Origin: Paucibacter sp. TC2R-5 | Lineage (GTDB): Bacteria > Pseudomonadota > Gammaproteobacteria > Burkholderiales > Burkholderiaceae_C | Direction of reading: 5' to 3' | DNA length: 64,000 nt | Assembly (NCBI RefSeq): GCF_025717605.1 | Contig: NZ_JAJIRQ010000006.1 | Location: 68,015-132,014, forward strand | Shown: positions 1 to 9,907 of the stretch, piece by piece | Position numbering within the stretch: the stretch's first letter is position 1 | Layout of the letters: each line of letters starts with the position of its first letter | The notes under the pieces: generated by a model | What the model saw: only the letters and a program-made list of their open reading frames with translations | Database searches by the model: none | Told to the model about the DNA's origin: nothing | Position numbers and translations under genes: made by a program

Positions 1-260
1 GTGATTTTCAACAGCAGCACGTCGTTGTCGCAGTCGAGCCGCATCTCATGCACCGTCTGCGTGTGGCCGGACTCTTCGCCCTTGTGCCAGAGTTTGGCGC
101 GCGAGCGGCTCCAATACACGGCCTCCCCGAGTTCCTGGGTGCGCGCCAGCGCGGCGCGGTTCATCCAGGCGAACATGACCACGTCCCCGCTCGCCCGCTC
201 CTGCGCGATCACCGGCACTAGGCCGTCCGCATCCCACTTGATTTGATCCAACCAGTTCAT
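1..260 (-). CDS. hisI: Phosphoribosyl-AMP cyclohydrolase HisI (partial, C-terminus outside window)
   Basis: Translating the minus strand from the ATG at 260 gives a protein beginning [20 protein letters not shown], followed by [29 protein letters not shown] and [12 protein letters not shown]. These are hallmark HisI segments: the substrate-loop SRSR.KLWHKGE.SG motif and the metal-binding D.D.D cluster. HisI opens the purine ring of phosphoribosyl-AMP in histidine biosynthesis in the cytoplasm. About 86 codons are visible; the window edge cuts the 3' end, so the full length cannot be judged. The Nudix gene lies only 22 bp upstream on the same strand, so the two may be co-transcribed. Confidence 0.93.
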   Translation of the reverse strand, partial: MNWLDQIKWDADGLVPVIAQERASGDVVMFAWMNRAALARTQELGEAVYWSRSRAKLWHKGEESGHTQTVHEMRLDCDNDVLLLKI

Positions 261-282
261 GAGCTTCAGTGTAGTTGAGGGG

Positions 283-738
283 TCAGCTCAGATGGGTCGC
301 CCCCTCAAAGCCCCGCTCGCCGGCAAACCAATCCAGCACCGGAATCGTGCCCGGCAAGACCGGCTGCACCTGCACCGGCAGGCTTTGCCAAGCCATGGCC
401 TGCTGCTCACGCATCTCGAACTCGCCTGTCCACTCGAACACCTTGCAAAAGTGCAACCGTACGCGCGCATGCGGGTAGTCCATCACCAGCTCTTGCCAGG
501 GGTGGGCCGCACCGATCTCGATGCCGAGCTCCTCATGCAGCTCGCGGCGCAGCGCCTGCTCGACGGTTTCACCCGCTTCCAGCTTGCCACCGGGGAATTC
601 CCAGAAACCGGCATAGACCTTGCCCACCGGCCGACTGGTCAACAAGAAGCGCCCTTCGCGGCCCTCAGCATCACGCTCGACCAGCACACCTACCGCCACC
701 TCGACCGGCACACGCTCTGCAGCACTCGACTCAGCCAT
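283..738 (-). CDS. MutT-like Nudix hydrolase (NUDIX domain protein, 151 aa)
   Basis: A compact Nudix protein with a complete Nudix box at residues 51-73 (G-x5-E-x7-R-E-L-x-E-E-x-G-I). The size and the flanking FWEFPGGK segment match MutT-type 8-oxo-dGTP pyrophosphatases, which sanitise the nucleotide pool. The ATG at 738 was chosen because upstream codons in this frame lie inside the neighbouring ATPase gene and look non-coding. The gene overlaps the end of the DUF815 ATPase gene by 8 bp, which indicates translational coupling. The precise substrate cannot be read from the sequence; other Nudix dNTPases are possible. Confidence 0.85.
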   Translation of the reverse strand: MAESSAAERVPVEVAVGVLVERDAEGREGRFLLTSRPVGKVYAGFWEFPGGKLEAGETVEQALRRELHEELGIEIGAAHPWQELVMDYPHARVRLHFCKVFEWTGEFEMREQQAMAWQSLPVQVQPVLPGTIPVLDWFAGERGFEGATHLS

Positions 739-1624
739 GATGATCCAAGCCTTCGCGCCCCGCCAAATCGCGGGCGAATTGGTAGGCCACCCGGCCCGAG
801 CGCGAGCCGCGCTCCAGCGCCCAAACCAGCGCGGGCTGACGGGACGCTGCAATCGCCGGCTCGGGCACGCTGAAGTAACGCAACCATTGAGCGGCAATGG
901 CCAGATATTCATCCTGGCTAAAGGAATAAAAGCTCAGCCACAGGCCGAAGCGCTCGGACAGCGAGATCTTCTCTTCGATCGCCTCGCCCGGATGCACCTC
1001 GCCGTCGAGCTGGTGGGTGTAGCTCAGGTTGTCCTTGATTTGCTCGGGCAAAAGGTGGCGGCGATTGCTGGTGGCGTAGATCAAGACGTTGTCGCTGGCT
1101 GCCGCCACCGACCCGTCCAACATCGACTTCAAGGCCTTGTAGCCGAGTTCGCCCTCGTCGAAGCTCAAGTCGTCACAGAAGATCACAAAGCGCTCGGGGC
1201 GCTCGGCCACCAAGTCCACCAGATCGGGCAGGTCCACCAAATCGGCCTTGTCGACCTCGATCAGACGCAGGCCCCGCGGCGCGAATTCATTCAGGCAAGC
1301 CTTGATCAACGAGCTTTTGCCGGTGCCGCGAGCGCCGGTCAACAACACATTATTGGCCAAGCGGCCGGACACAAACTGCTCGGTGTTTTGCAGCAAGCGC
1401 TGCTTTTGCGTGTCCACTTCCAAGAGCTCGCTCAGCCGGATGCTGGCCGCATGCCGCACCGGCTCCAGCACCGGCACACCGCGCCGGCGCCGGTAACGAA
1501 ACGCCGCCGCTGCCTGCCAGTCGGGCGCGGTCAACGCAGGCGGCAGCAGGGTCTCAACGCGAGCCAGCAATGACTCGGCTCGTTGCAGAAAACCCTGCAG
1601 GGAAACTTGTATTGATTCGTCCAT
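731..1624 (-). CDS. DUF815 family AAA-type ATP-binding protein (297 aa)
   Basis: Carries a P-loop GARGTGKSS at residues 97-105 and a Walker B-like segment FVIFCDDLSF near residues 140-150, with Sensor-type IYATSNRRHL further on. This is the pattern of the DUF815 family of single-domain AAA+ ATPases, whose biological role is unsettled. The ATG at 1624 gives MDESIQ and the family's normal length of about 290 residues. The gene ends 8 bp inside the Nudix gene, an arrangement common in betaproteobacteria. It acts in the cytoplasm; the partner is unknown. Confidence 0.85.
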   Translation of the reverse strand: MDESIQVSLQGFLQRAESLLARVETLLPPALTAPDWQAAAAFRYRRRRGVPVLEPVRHAASIRLSELLEVDTQKQRLLQNTEQFVSGRLANNVLLTGARGTGKSSLIKACLNEFAPRGLRLIEVDKADLVDLPDLVDLVAERPERFVIFCDDLSFDEGELGYKALKSMLDGSVAAASDNVLIYATSNRRHLLPEQIKDNLSYTHQLDGEVHPGEAIEEKISLSERFGLWLSFYSFSQDEYLAIAAQWLRYFSVPEPAIAASRQPALVWALERGSRSGRVAYQFARDLAGREGLDHHG

Positions 1625-1682
1625 GGTCAGCGCGCTTTCAAGGGCTGGCCAGTGTAGCGGCGAGCCCCAGCGGGCCCGAGTT

Positions 1683-2345
1683 TCAGCTGAGCAGCATGCG
1701 CAGCGCCGAGTCCAACTGCTCGATCGGGCTGCGCTTGAAGCCACTGCGCGCATAGCGCTGCAGTCGTCCGATGATGAAGCTGACGAGTACCGAGGCTTGC
1801 GCGTTGGCGTCTACCGTCGGCGTGCTGGATCCCTTCGCTTCGGCCGCGTTGCGCAGCACTTGGCGCAGCGTTGACTCCACACGATCGAAAAACTGATTCA
1901 TGCGCAGCACCAGGCGTTCGTTCTCATACACCAGGGCGTCGCCCACCATCACCCTGGTCATGCCGGGGTTGCGTTCGCCAAACTGCAAGAGCATGGAGAC
2001 AATTTTTTGCGCCTGCAGCAGGCCCGACCCTTCGCGCTCGCTGATCTGATTCAGGAGGGTGAAGATGCTGCTTTCGATGAATTCGATCAGGCCCTCGAAC
2101 ATCTGAGCCTTGCTGGCGAAGTGACGGTACAAGGCCGCTTCGCTGACCTCAAGCTTGGCCGCCAAAGCTGCGGTGGTCACGCGATCAGCGCCCGGCTGCT
2201 CCAACATGCTGGCCAGCGTCTGCAGAATCTGCACCCGGCGCTCACCCGGCCGCGGCCGCTTTCGCGGTGCCGAAGCTGTGGCAGCGGCAGTGGGCAATGC
2301 GGAAGCGACAAGATTCAGTTTTGGCTCTGGAGCTGACATGGGCAT
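1683..2345 (-). CDS. slmA: TetR-family nucleoid occlusion factor SlmA
   Basis: A 220-residue TetR-fold protein with a basic, low-complexity N-terminus (about 30 residues) followed by a helix-turn-helix at roughly residues 40-85 (TTAALAAKLEVSEAALYRHF). The all-helical C-terminal part contains GMTRVMVGDALVYENERL, typical of SlmA, which binds DNA sites and antagonises FtsZ so that septa do not form over the nucleoid. Position downstream of argB and a HAD nucleotidase supports SlmA rather than an ordinary TetR repressor. A second ATG six bases inside (2339) is an equally possible start. Confidence 0.85.
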   Translation of the reverse strand: MPMSAPEPKLNLVASALPTAAATASAPRKRPRPGERRVQILQTLASMLEQPGADRVTTAALAAKLEVSEAALYRHFASKAQMFEGLIEFIESSIFTLLNQISEREGSGLLQAQKIVSMLLQFGERNPGMTRVMVGDALVYENERLVLRMNQFFDRVESTLRQVLRNAAEAKGSSTPTVDANAQASVLVSFIIGRLQRYARSGFKRSPIEQLDSALRMLLS

Positions 2346-2440
2346 AGCGGCTTGGGGTTGTTCGCAAAAATTGTCGCGTCACGAAAGCGCTCGGCCCATG
2401 ACGGCAGCCGGCGGCCGATTCTGGCACAGCCGCGTGACAC

Positions 2441-3115
2441 TCAATCCCGCAGCCAACCCAGGCGGCGCGCTTCATAGATCGCCTCCACCTTAGAGCGCAC
2501 ATGCAGTTTGCGATAAACCCGTTTGACGTAAGTCATCACCGTGTGCGGAGACACCGCCATAAAGCCGGCGATCTCATCAAAAGTGAAGCCCTTGGCGGCC
2601 AGATTCAAAACCTTTGATTCCTGCTCCGACAAGGCCACGGCATCTTCGTCCAAGGACGCCGCTGGCCCAGTACCACGATCCGCATGGGCGGTGGGCGCCA
2701 AGCGTTTGAGCAAACGCCGCGCAATCAGGGGGCTGATCGGGCTGCCGCCGCAGCGCAAGCTGCGCAATTGTTCAGGCAGATCGAGCGCCAGGCTGTCCTT
2801 GAGCAAATAGCCGCTGGCTCCGGCCTCGATACTGGCCAAGACATGCTGCTCATCGCCAAACACCGAGATCACCATCACCTCGCACTCGGGCCGCGTCTGC
2901 GCGGCATGGCGAATCAAATCGATGCCACTGCCGCCAGGCAGATCCAGATCGACCAGCAATACATCCGGCCGGTACTGGTCAAACATCTTGCGGCCCTGCG
3001 GCAGATCATGCGCCAGCCCCAGCAAGTTGATGTCGGCCACATGCGCCAGCGAAAGCGCGAAAGCCTCGCGAAAGCGGGCCTGATCTTCAACGACAAGCAC
3101 GGAGAAAACACTCAT
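2441..3115 (-). CDS. Orphan NarL/FixJ-type response regulator (LuxR HTH, 224 aa)
   Basis: The N-terminal receiver domain (residues 1-120) has the acidic pair VVEDQ, a phospho-acceptor aspartate at about residue 56 in LLVDLDLPGG, and the switch lysine in GYLLKDS. The C-terminal LuxR-type HTH (about 155-215) reads LSEQESKVLNLAAKGFTFDE and then VSPHTVMTYVKRVYRKLHV. ATG 3115 is the start consistent with a canonical receiver N-terminus. No histidine kinase is adjacent, so its sensor is encoded elsewhere. It sits alone between slmA and the HAD gene, with about 90 bp on each side. Confidence 0.9.
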   Translation of the reverse strand: MSVFSVLVVEDQARFREAFALSLAHVADINLLGLAHDLPQGRKMFDQYRPDVLLVDLDLPGGSGIDLIRHAAQTRPECEVMVISVFGDEQHVLASIEAGASGYLLKDSLALDLPEQLRSLRCGGSPISPLIARRLLKRLAPTAHADRGTGPAASLDEDAVALSEQESKVLNLAAKGFTFDEIAGFMAVSPHTVMTYVKRVYRKLHVRSKVEAIYEARRLGWLRD

Positions 3116-3203
3116 GAGCGCTTCACGATTTGAGTTTGCAAACGAGTAAACGGACGTTGTACGGTACCGCAAGGTTAGGCGCAGCGCCTCGTCCATGCAG
3201 GCC

Positions 3204-3899
3204 TCAAACTGGGGGGATGGTCAGCAAGGCACCGAGCCGGTTAATGCGCCTATCCACATAGACCGGCCTGCGGCGCAAGCCCTTGTGCGCCTCCGGGCCG
3301 AGTGGATTGTTGCGGGAGCGATGCAGCCAGCGCTGCATCCAGACCGTGCGCATGCCCACCCGACGGGCGGCCTTTTGATGCACCAGCGTGTCTTCCACCA
3401 GCACACAGTCCCCTGCCCGAAGCTGCAGCCCAGCCAGCAAGTGGCGGAACATGCGCGCATCGGGCTTGGGGCGTAACTGGCCAAACATACGCATTTGCTC
3501 GAAGGCGATCACACCCTCAAAACAATGCGAAATTCCCAGCACGGCCAATACCCGTTCGGCATAGGCCAAAGGCGCATTGGTCAACAAGAATTTGCGCCCG
3601 GGCAGACGCTTGAGTGCCGCCAGATCATGAGCATGGCCGTGCAGCAAGGCGTCCACGCCCGGCAATTGATGGGTGTGGTGCAAAAAATGTGCCGGCTGCA
3701 CGCCGTGGTGACGCACCAAACCCAATAGCGTCGCGCCGTAACGATGCCAGTACAACGCGCGCAGGCGGTTGGCCTCATCGCGCGGCACGCCGACATGGGT
3801 TTCGATGTAATCGGTCATCGCCACATTGAGCGCCCGGAAGACATGAGCGGACGCGTTATGCAGCGTGTTGTCGAGATCGAAGAACCAGACTGGGGTCAT
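3204..3899 (-). CDS. HAD-superfamily pyrimidine 5'-nucleotidase (Sdt1-like, 231 aa)
   Basis: HAD motif I FFDLDNTLH (Asp8 and Asp10 from ATG 3899), motif II LLTNAP, and the later RPKPDARMF and VEDTL.HQKAARRVGMRTVW segments match the pyrimidine 5'-nucleotidase (Sdt1/PPM1-like) subgroup of HAD hydrolases. It is expected to dephosphorylate pyrimidine mononucleotides such as UMP and CMP in the cytoplasm. ATG 3899 places motif I at the usual distance from the N-terminus. It lies downstream of argB, separated by a cluster of inverted repeats, and upstream of the response regulator and slmA. Confidence 0.85.
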   Translation of the reverse strand: MTPVWFFDLDNTLHNASAHVFRALNVAMTDYIETHVGVPRDEANRLRALYWHRYGATLLGLVRHHGVQPAHFLHHTHQLPGVDALLHGHAHDLAALKRLPGRKFLLTNAPLAYAERVLAVLGISHCFEGVIAFEQMRMFGQLRPKPDARMFRHLLAGLQLRAGDCVLVEDTLVHQKAARRVGMRTVWMQRWLHRSRNNPLGPEAHKGLRRRPVYVDRRINRLGALLTIPPV

Positions 3900-3948
3900 T
3901 GGAACCCCTCGCTCAAGGAGTACCTTGATCGGTCCCCCGAGGGGACGG

Positions 3949-4074
3949 CGATGCTTGCCGGTTCGACCGGCAAGCACATCGCCACGCGGGCCGGCTCGGC
4001 GGGCTGAGGCCGGACACGAACAGTCCCTGCGGACTGTTCGTGCCTGCCGAAGGCCAAGGGCCTCTGGCCCTTGG
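3949..4074. repeat. Cluster of three perfect inverted repeats between argB and the HAD gene
   Basis: Three stem-loops lie in tandem: arms 3952-3962 / 3966-3976 (11 bp, 3-nt loop), 4015-4026 / 4031-4042 (12 bp, 4-nt loop), and 4054-4062 / 4066-4074 (9 bp, 3-nt loop). All are perfect and GC-rich, with no T-run, so they are not classical intrinsic terminators. They may stabilise mRNA ends, bind a protein, or be REP-like elements. Confidence 0.75.
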
Positions 4075-4116
4075 CGGCCCAGCGCTCAGCCCAAAATGCC
4101 GGAGACACTCGTAGTC

Positions 4117-5613
<1,497 letters not shown>

Positions 5614-5617
<4 letters not shown>

Positions 5618-6498
5618 CCAGCGTTTGTTGCCTGCTGGAGCCGCGCAATGCGCTGCTCCATCGGCGGGTGGCTGGAGAACAGCGCCATCAGGCCGCTGGG
5701 CCGTGCGCTGATACCCATCGCCTGCATGGACTTGGGCATCTCGCCGGGGTCCAGCCCACCCAGCCGGGCCAAGGCATTCATCATCGGCTGCTTACGGCCC
5801 ATCAATTGCGCCGCACCGGCATCGGCCCTGAATTCACGCTGACGTGAGAACCAGGCGACGATCATTGCCGCCACCACGCCCAGCACGATGTCCATCACGA
5901 TGGTGGTGATGAAGTAGCCCATGCCAGGCCCGTCGTTCTGATTGCGCAACACAAATTTATCGACCAGATAGCCAATCACGCGCGAGATGAAGACCACAAA
6001 GGTATTCATAACGCCTTGAATCAAGGCCATGGTGACCATATCGCCATTGGCCACATGGGCGATCTCATGGCCGAGAACGGCTTCCACCTCTTCTCGCGTC
6101 ATCGACTGCAGCAGGCCGGTCGACACCGCCACCAAGGCCGAGTTCTTGAATGCGCCGGTCGCAAATGCATTCGGCGGGCCCTCGTAAATGCCCACCTCGG
6201 GCATCTTGATGCCGGCCTTGGCAGAGAAGCGCTCCACGGTCGTCACCAACCACATATGGGTCGTGTCGCCGGAGTCGTTGATGAGTTTGACGCCGGCGGT
6301 CCACTTGGCCATCGGCTTGCTGATCAGCAGCGAAATAAAGGCGCCGCCAAAACCCATCACCAGCGCGAAGCCCAAGAGGCTGGTGAGGTTGAGGCCGTTG
6401 GCCGTGAGGAAACGGTTCAGGCCCAAGAGGTGAACGGCCAAGCCCAACACCAGCATGACGCCAAGATTGGTCAACAAAAACAGGGCAATGCGTTTCAT
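5614..6498 (-). CDS. htpX: Membrane zinc metalloprotease HtpX
   Basis: The 294-residue protein has two N-terminal membrane segments (about 4-25 and 36-58), the zinc motif HEIAH at residues 144-148, two further hydrophobic segments around 160-215, and the third-ligand segment [14 protein letters not shown]. HtpX is an inner-membrane M48 peptidase that cleaves damaged membrane proteins during envelope or heat stress. Its length matches the family. It converges with dtd (4-bp overlap). Upstream of its start lies a long perfect hairpin, so the promoter must lie between 6499 and about 6590 or be read through it. Confidence 0.96.
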
Positions 6499-6590
6499 GA
6501 ACGGCCTTTTTACAAAATTTCCGGCTTATTGCCGAGGGGACTTAAACACTTTCGGTGACAAACTGAGGCTCCGACTGCCATGGCCAAGGC

Positions 6591-6631
6591 AAGTCCCCCC
6601 GGGCCTCCCATGTTGAGGCCCGGGGGGACTT
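6591..6631. repeat. 16-bp perfect hairpin in the htpX-merR intergenic region
   Basis: Arms 6591-6606 and 6616-6631 are perfectly complementary (AAGTCCCCCCGGGCCT and its complement) around a 9-nt loop. A partial third copy of the arm (AGGGGACTT) occurs near 6536-6544. It lies downstream of the merR stop and upstream of htpX, both on the minus strand. No clear T-run follows, so it could be a weak terminator for merR or a REP-like element. Confidence 0.7.
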
Positions 6632-6696
6632 GAATAAAGCAGCCAATCCAAGAGCTTGCTTCCTCTTTTTACGAACAAGCCTCTTGTCAGCCGTGT

Positions 6697-7101
6697 TCAA
6701 ACAGTCTGCGCAACCAAAGGCGTGCCTGCGCCGAGTTCCAAACAGCGGCCTTGCTGCCATTGCGCCTGCAACTGCTGCATCAGCACCTCGGTCTCTTGCC
6801 GCTGCGTCGCCAAGGTGTTCTGCATGGCATCGATTTCACTCAAACGCTCTTGCAAGCTTTGCATTACCAAATCATGCGGCATCTCGCGCCCTTGATGGCC
6901 GGCCAGGCGACGCAAAGTGTCCAGCGAAAAACCCAGGCGCTGCGCGGTCTGAATCACCAGCAAGCGCTGCAAGGTTTCTTCGTCATAACTGCGATAGCCA
7001 TTGGCGCCGCGCTTGGCCGGCGGCAACAAACCGCTGGATTCATAGAACCGAATCGCCGACGTGGCCATCCCGGTGCGCTGCGCCAAATCTCCAATCTTCA
7101 T
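6697..7101 (-). CDS. MerR-family transcriptional regulator (134 aa)
   Basis: The N-terminal winged HTH ([20 protein letters not shown], then ESSGLLPP and [12 protein letters not shown]) is followed by a long dimerisation coiled coil to about residue 120. No C-x-n-C metal-binding cluster is seen in the C-terminus, so it is not an evident metal sensor; the ligand is unknown. It is divergent from the Fe-S/molybdopterin oxidoreductase genes, and the 19-bp-spaced promoter with a dyad at 7145-7162 is the obvious target. It probably controls the neighbouring dehydrogenase. Confidence 0.88.
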   Translation of the reverse strand: MKIGDLAQRTGMATSAIRFYESSGLLPPAKRGANGYRSYDEETLQRLLVIQTAQRLGFSLDTLRRLAGHQGREMPHDLVMQSLQERLSEIDAMQNTLATQRQETEVLMQQLQAQWQQGRCLELGAGTPLVAQTV

Positions 7102-7139
7102 TACATTTAGCCCCTGCCCGAACGTTCAAAAAAAATTGC

Positions 7140-7170
7140 TTGACCTTCAAGTCGGCTTGAAGCTTAGCAT
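7140..7170 (+). promoter_or_regulatory. MerR-type promoter/operator with 19-bp spacer ahead of the iorA-like gene
   Basis: TTGACC (7140-7145) and TAGCAT (7165-7170) are separated by 19 bp, the overlong spacer typical of MerR-activated promoters. Between them lies a perfect dyad CTTCAAG (7145-7151) / CTTGAAG (7156-7162). Transcription should start near 7177-7178, which places the start on the ATG at 7178. The other candidate ATG (7169) overlaps the -10 element and would not be on the transcript. Confidence 0.7.
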
Positions 7171-7177
7171 GGCGACC

Positions 7178-7645
7178 ATGAACACAAACCTCACCATCAA
7201 CGGCCAGCGCCACAGCTTGGATATTGAACCCGAGACCCCGCTGCTGTGGGTGCTGCGCGACGAGTTGGGCCTGACTGGAACCAAGTTCGGCTGCGGCGTC
7301 GCCAGCTGCGGTGCCTGCACGGTCGAGGTAGACGGCGTAGCAACCCGCTCTTGTGTAATGCCCATCATGGCGCTGGAAGGCAAGAGCATACGAACCATCG
7401 AGGCCGAACCCGACCGCATCACCGCCGCCTTGCAAGCGGCCTGGATTGAACAGCAAGTCCCCCAATGCGGCTACTGTCAGAGCGGCATGATCATGGCTGC
7501 AGCCAGCTTGCTGCGAGCTAAACCCCGGCCTACAGACGCCGACATCGACGCCAACATCAGCAATATCTGCCGCTGCGGCACCTACCAGCGCATTCGAGCG
7601 GGCATACATCTCGCCGCAGCTCAGCTGAACGGAGCTTCAGCATGA
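7178..7645 (+). CDS. (2Fe-2S)-binding subunit of a xanthine-oxidase-family dehydrogenase (IorA-like)
   Basis: A 155-residue small subunit with the two [2Fe-2S] sites of the molybdenum hydroxylases: plant-ferredoxin cysteines C39, C44, C47 and C59, then the helical-domain set C97, C100, C131 and C133. It passes electrons from the molybdopterin subunit encoded immediately downstream (4-bp ATGA overlap). The pair resembles isoquinoline 1-oxidoreductase alpha/beta, and no FAD subunit gene is present, which fits that subgroup. ATG 7178 is preferred over 7169 because the predicted -10 box covers 7169. Confidence 0.88.
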   Translation: MNTNLTINGQRHSLDIEPETPLLWVLRDELGLTGTKFGCGVASCGACTVEVDGVATRSCVMPIMALEGKSIRTIEAEPDRITAALQAAWIEQQVPQCGYCQSGMIMAAASLLRAKPRPTDADIDANISNICRCGTYQRIRAGIHLAAAQLNGASA

Positions 7646-9891
7646 AGCGCCGTGGTTTTTTGATCGCCGGCGGCCTGCTGGGCGGCGGCGTTTTGTTGGG
7701 CGTGAGCCTGACGACACCGCCCTCGGCCCGCTCGCGCCTGGGCGACAAGCACAGTTTCCCCACCAGCGGCGAGCAAGTCGCGCTGAACGGCTGGGTCAAG
7801 ATCATGCCGGACGGTCGCGTCATCGTCGCCTCGCCGCGCGCCGAGATGGGCCAAGGCGTGCACACCGCTTTGGCGATGCTGGTCGCCGAGGAGATGGACG
7901 CCGACTGGGCCAGCGTCAGCACCGAGCAGGCGCCTGTCGCCCAAATCTATGCCAACACCGCGCTGCTGCTCAATGTGCTGCCCTTCGCCAGCGATGATGA
8001 CAGCCTGCTGGCTCGCATCGCGCGTCGCTCCGTACAAAAAGTCGGTTATGCGCTGAGTCTGCAAGTCACCGGTGGCTCCTCCAGCGTACGCGATGCCTGG
8101 GCCCCGATGCGCTTGGCCGGCGCGACGGCCAGAGCGATGCTGGTCGACGCCGCCGCGCAAGCCTGGGGCGTGGCAGCCGAGACTTGCAGCGTGCGGGCCG
8201 GCGTGGTCAGCCATCCGCCCAGCGGCCGCAGCATCGGCTTTGGCGAGTTGGCGGCTGCCACAGCAAAAATTGCACCGCGCAGCGATGTGAAGCTCAAAGA
8301 CCCCAGCGAATTCCGCCTGATCGGCAAGCCCACCGCGCGCACCGACATCCCGGCCAAGGTCAATGGCAGTGCCGAGTTCGGCATCGACGTCAAACCCGTT
8401 GGCCTGCTGTTTGCCGCGATTCGCCAATGCCCGGTCTTGGGCGGCAAGGTCTTGCGCTTTGATGCGAGTGCGGCCAAGGCCGCGCGCGGCGTAGCGGACG
8501 CTTTTGTGATTCAAGACCAAGCCGTGGTCGTCGTGGCCGACCGCTATTGGCGCGCCAAGTCCGCGCTGGAGGCTCAGAACGTCGAATGGGACGAAGGCCC
8601 CAACGCCAAGCTAGCCTCGGCGCAGATCAGCGCTCAGTTGCAAGCCGCATTGACCGGCAGTGACACTGGCAGCGGTTTTCGCAGCCAAGGCGATGCCGAC
8701 AAGGCCTTGAGCCAAGCCTCGCGCAAATTGGAGGCGACTTACTCGGCGCCATTCTTGGCCCATGCGGCGATGGAGCCGATCAACTGCACCGCCCAGTTCA
8801 AGGACGGGCATTTGACCGTCTGGTGCGGCACCCAAGTCGCGTCGCTGGCACGTTGGCGCGCCGCCAAGATTGCCGGCCTGGACAGCGAACAGGTGACGCT
8901 GCATGTGCCGCTCTTGGGCGGCGGCTTCGGCCGCCGGCTGGAGCTCGACATGATCGAGCAGGCGGTGCTGATCGCGATGCGAACAAAGGGTCAGCCGGTC
9001 AAGCTGATCTGGTCGCGTGAAGAAGACATGCAGCACGATATGTACCGCCCAGCCGCGATGGCCAGCTTCGCCGCCGCGCTGGACGAGCAGGGCCAAGCCC
9101 TTGCCTGGCTGAATCGGGTAGCTGCGCCCTCGATAGGCCTGTCCACCACCGAACGTCTGCTACCCGCCTTTGCCGCGGACTCGCCGGACAAAAACCAGAT
9201 CGAAGGCGCGTTTGACCTGCCCTACGCAATTCCTCACTTGAGCGTGCGCCAACTGCGCGTGAAGACCCCTGTGCCGGTGGGCTCCTGGCGCAGCGTCGGC
9301 CACTCCTACAACGCCTTCTTCACCGAAGGCTTCATCGATGAGCTGGCCCATGCGGCCGGCAAGGGCCCGCTTGAATACCGCCGCGTCCTGCTGGCCGAAA
9401 AGCCCCGCCACCGCGCGGTGCTGGAGTTAGCTGCCGCCAAGGCCGGCTGGGGCCAAGCCTTGCCCGCCGGCCGAGCACTCGGCATTGCCGTGCATGAAAG
9501 CTTTGGATCCTGGTGCGCCCAGGTCGCCGAAGTGTCCGTGCAAGACGGCCAGCCGCGCGTGCACCGGTTCGTCTGCGCGATCGACTGCGGCGTGGTCGTC
9601 AACCCCGACACGGTGGAGGCGCAGATGCAAAGTGCGATCGTCTACGGCCTGTCGGCCGCCTTGTTCGGCGAGATCACCATCAAGAACGGCCGCATCGAGC
9701 AGAGCAACTTCCCCAGCTATGAAGTTATTCGGATAGCGCAGATGCCGGTGATCGAGGTCCACATCATGCCGAGCAGCGCGCCTCCGGGCGGCGTCGGCGA
9801 GCCGGGCACCCCGCCTATCGCTCCGGCAGTCGCGAACGCCTTGTTCGCGCTGACCGGCCAGCGCCTGCGCCGGCTGCCGCTGAAGCTCTAA
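7642..9891 (+). CDS. Molybdopterin-binding subunit of a xanthine-oxidase-family dehydrogenase (IorB-like, 749 aa)
   Basis: Begins with an RRGFLIAGG Tat-like signal, followed by two repeats of the aldehyde oxidase/xanthine dehydrogenase fold. Recognisable segments include [44 protein letters not shown] and the C-terminal [16 protein letters not shown], where the catalytic glutamate is normally found. It hydroxylates a substrate, probably an N-heterocycle or aldehyde, and is likely exported folded across the inner membrane. It is ATGA-coupled to the Fe-S subunit gene and probably under the divergent MerR regulator. The substrate cannot be fixed from the sequence. Confidence 0.88.
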   Translation: MKRRGFLIAGGLLGGGVLLGVSLTTPPSARSRLGDKHSFPTSGEQVALNGWVKIMPDGRVIVASPRAEMGQGVHTALAMLVAEEMDADWASVSTEQAPVAQIYANTALLLNVLPFASDDDSLLARIARRSVQKVGYALSLQVTGGSSSVRDAWAPMRLAGATARAMLVDAAAQAWGVAAETCSVRAGVVSHPPSGRSIGFGELAAATAKIAPRSDVKLKDPSEFRLIGKPTARTDIPAKVNGSAEFGIDVKPVGLLFAAIRQCPVLGGKVLRFDASAAKAARGVADAFVIQDQAVVVVADRYWRAKSALEAQNVEWDEGPNAKLASAQISAQLQAALTGSDTGSGFRSQGDADKALSQASRKLEATYSAPFLAHAAMEPINCTAQFKDGHLTVWCGTQVASLARWRAAKIAGLDSEQVTLHVPLLGGGFGRRLELDMIEQAVLIAMRTKGQPVKLIWSREEDMQHDMYRPAAMASFAAALDEQGQALAWLNRVAAPSIGLSTTERLLPAFAADSPDKNQIEGAFDLPYAIPHLSVRQLRVKTPVPVGSWRSVGHSYNAFFTEGFIDELAHAAGKGPLEYRRVLLAEKPRHRAVLELAAAKAGWGQALPAGRALGIAVHESFGSWCAQVAEVSVQDGQPRVHRFVCAIDCGVVVNPDTVEAQMQSAIVYGLSAALFGEITIKNGRIEQSNFPSYEVIRIAQMPVIEVHIMPSSAPPGGVGEPGTPPIAPAVANALFALTGQRLRRLPLKL

Positions 9892-9907
9892 GAGGCCGTA
9901 TGGCCTG

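Noticed and set aside
3949-4042. Hairpins as rho-independent terminators of argB
   Set aside because: Stems are strong but no T-run follows on the minus strand, so they were listed as inverted repeats instead.
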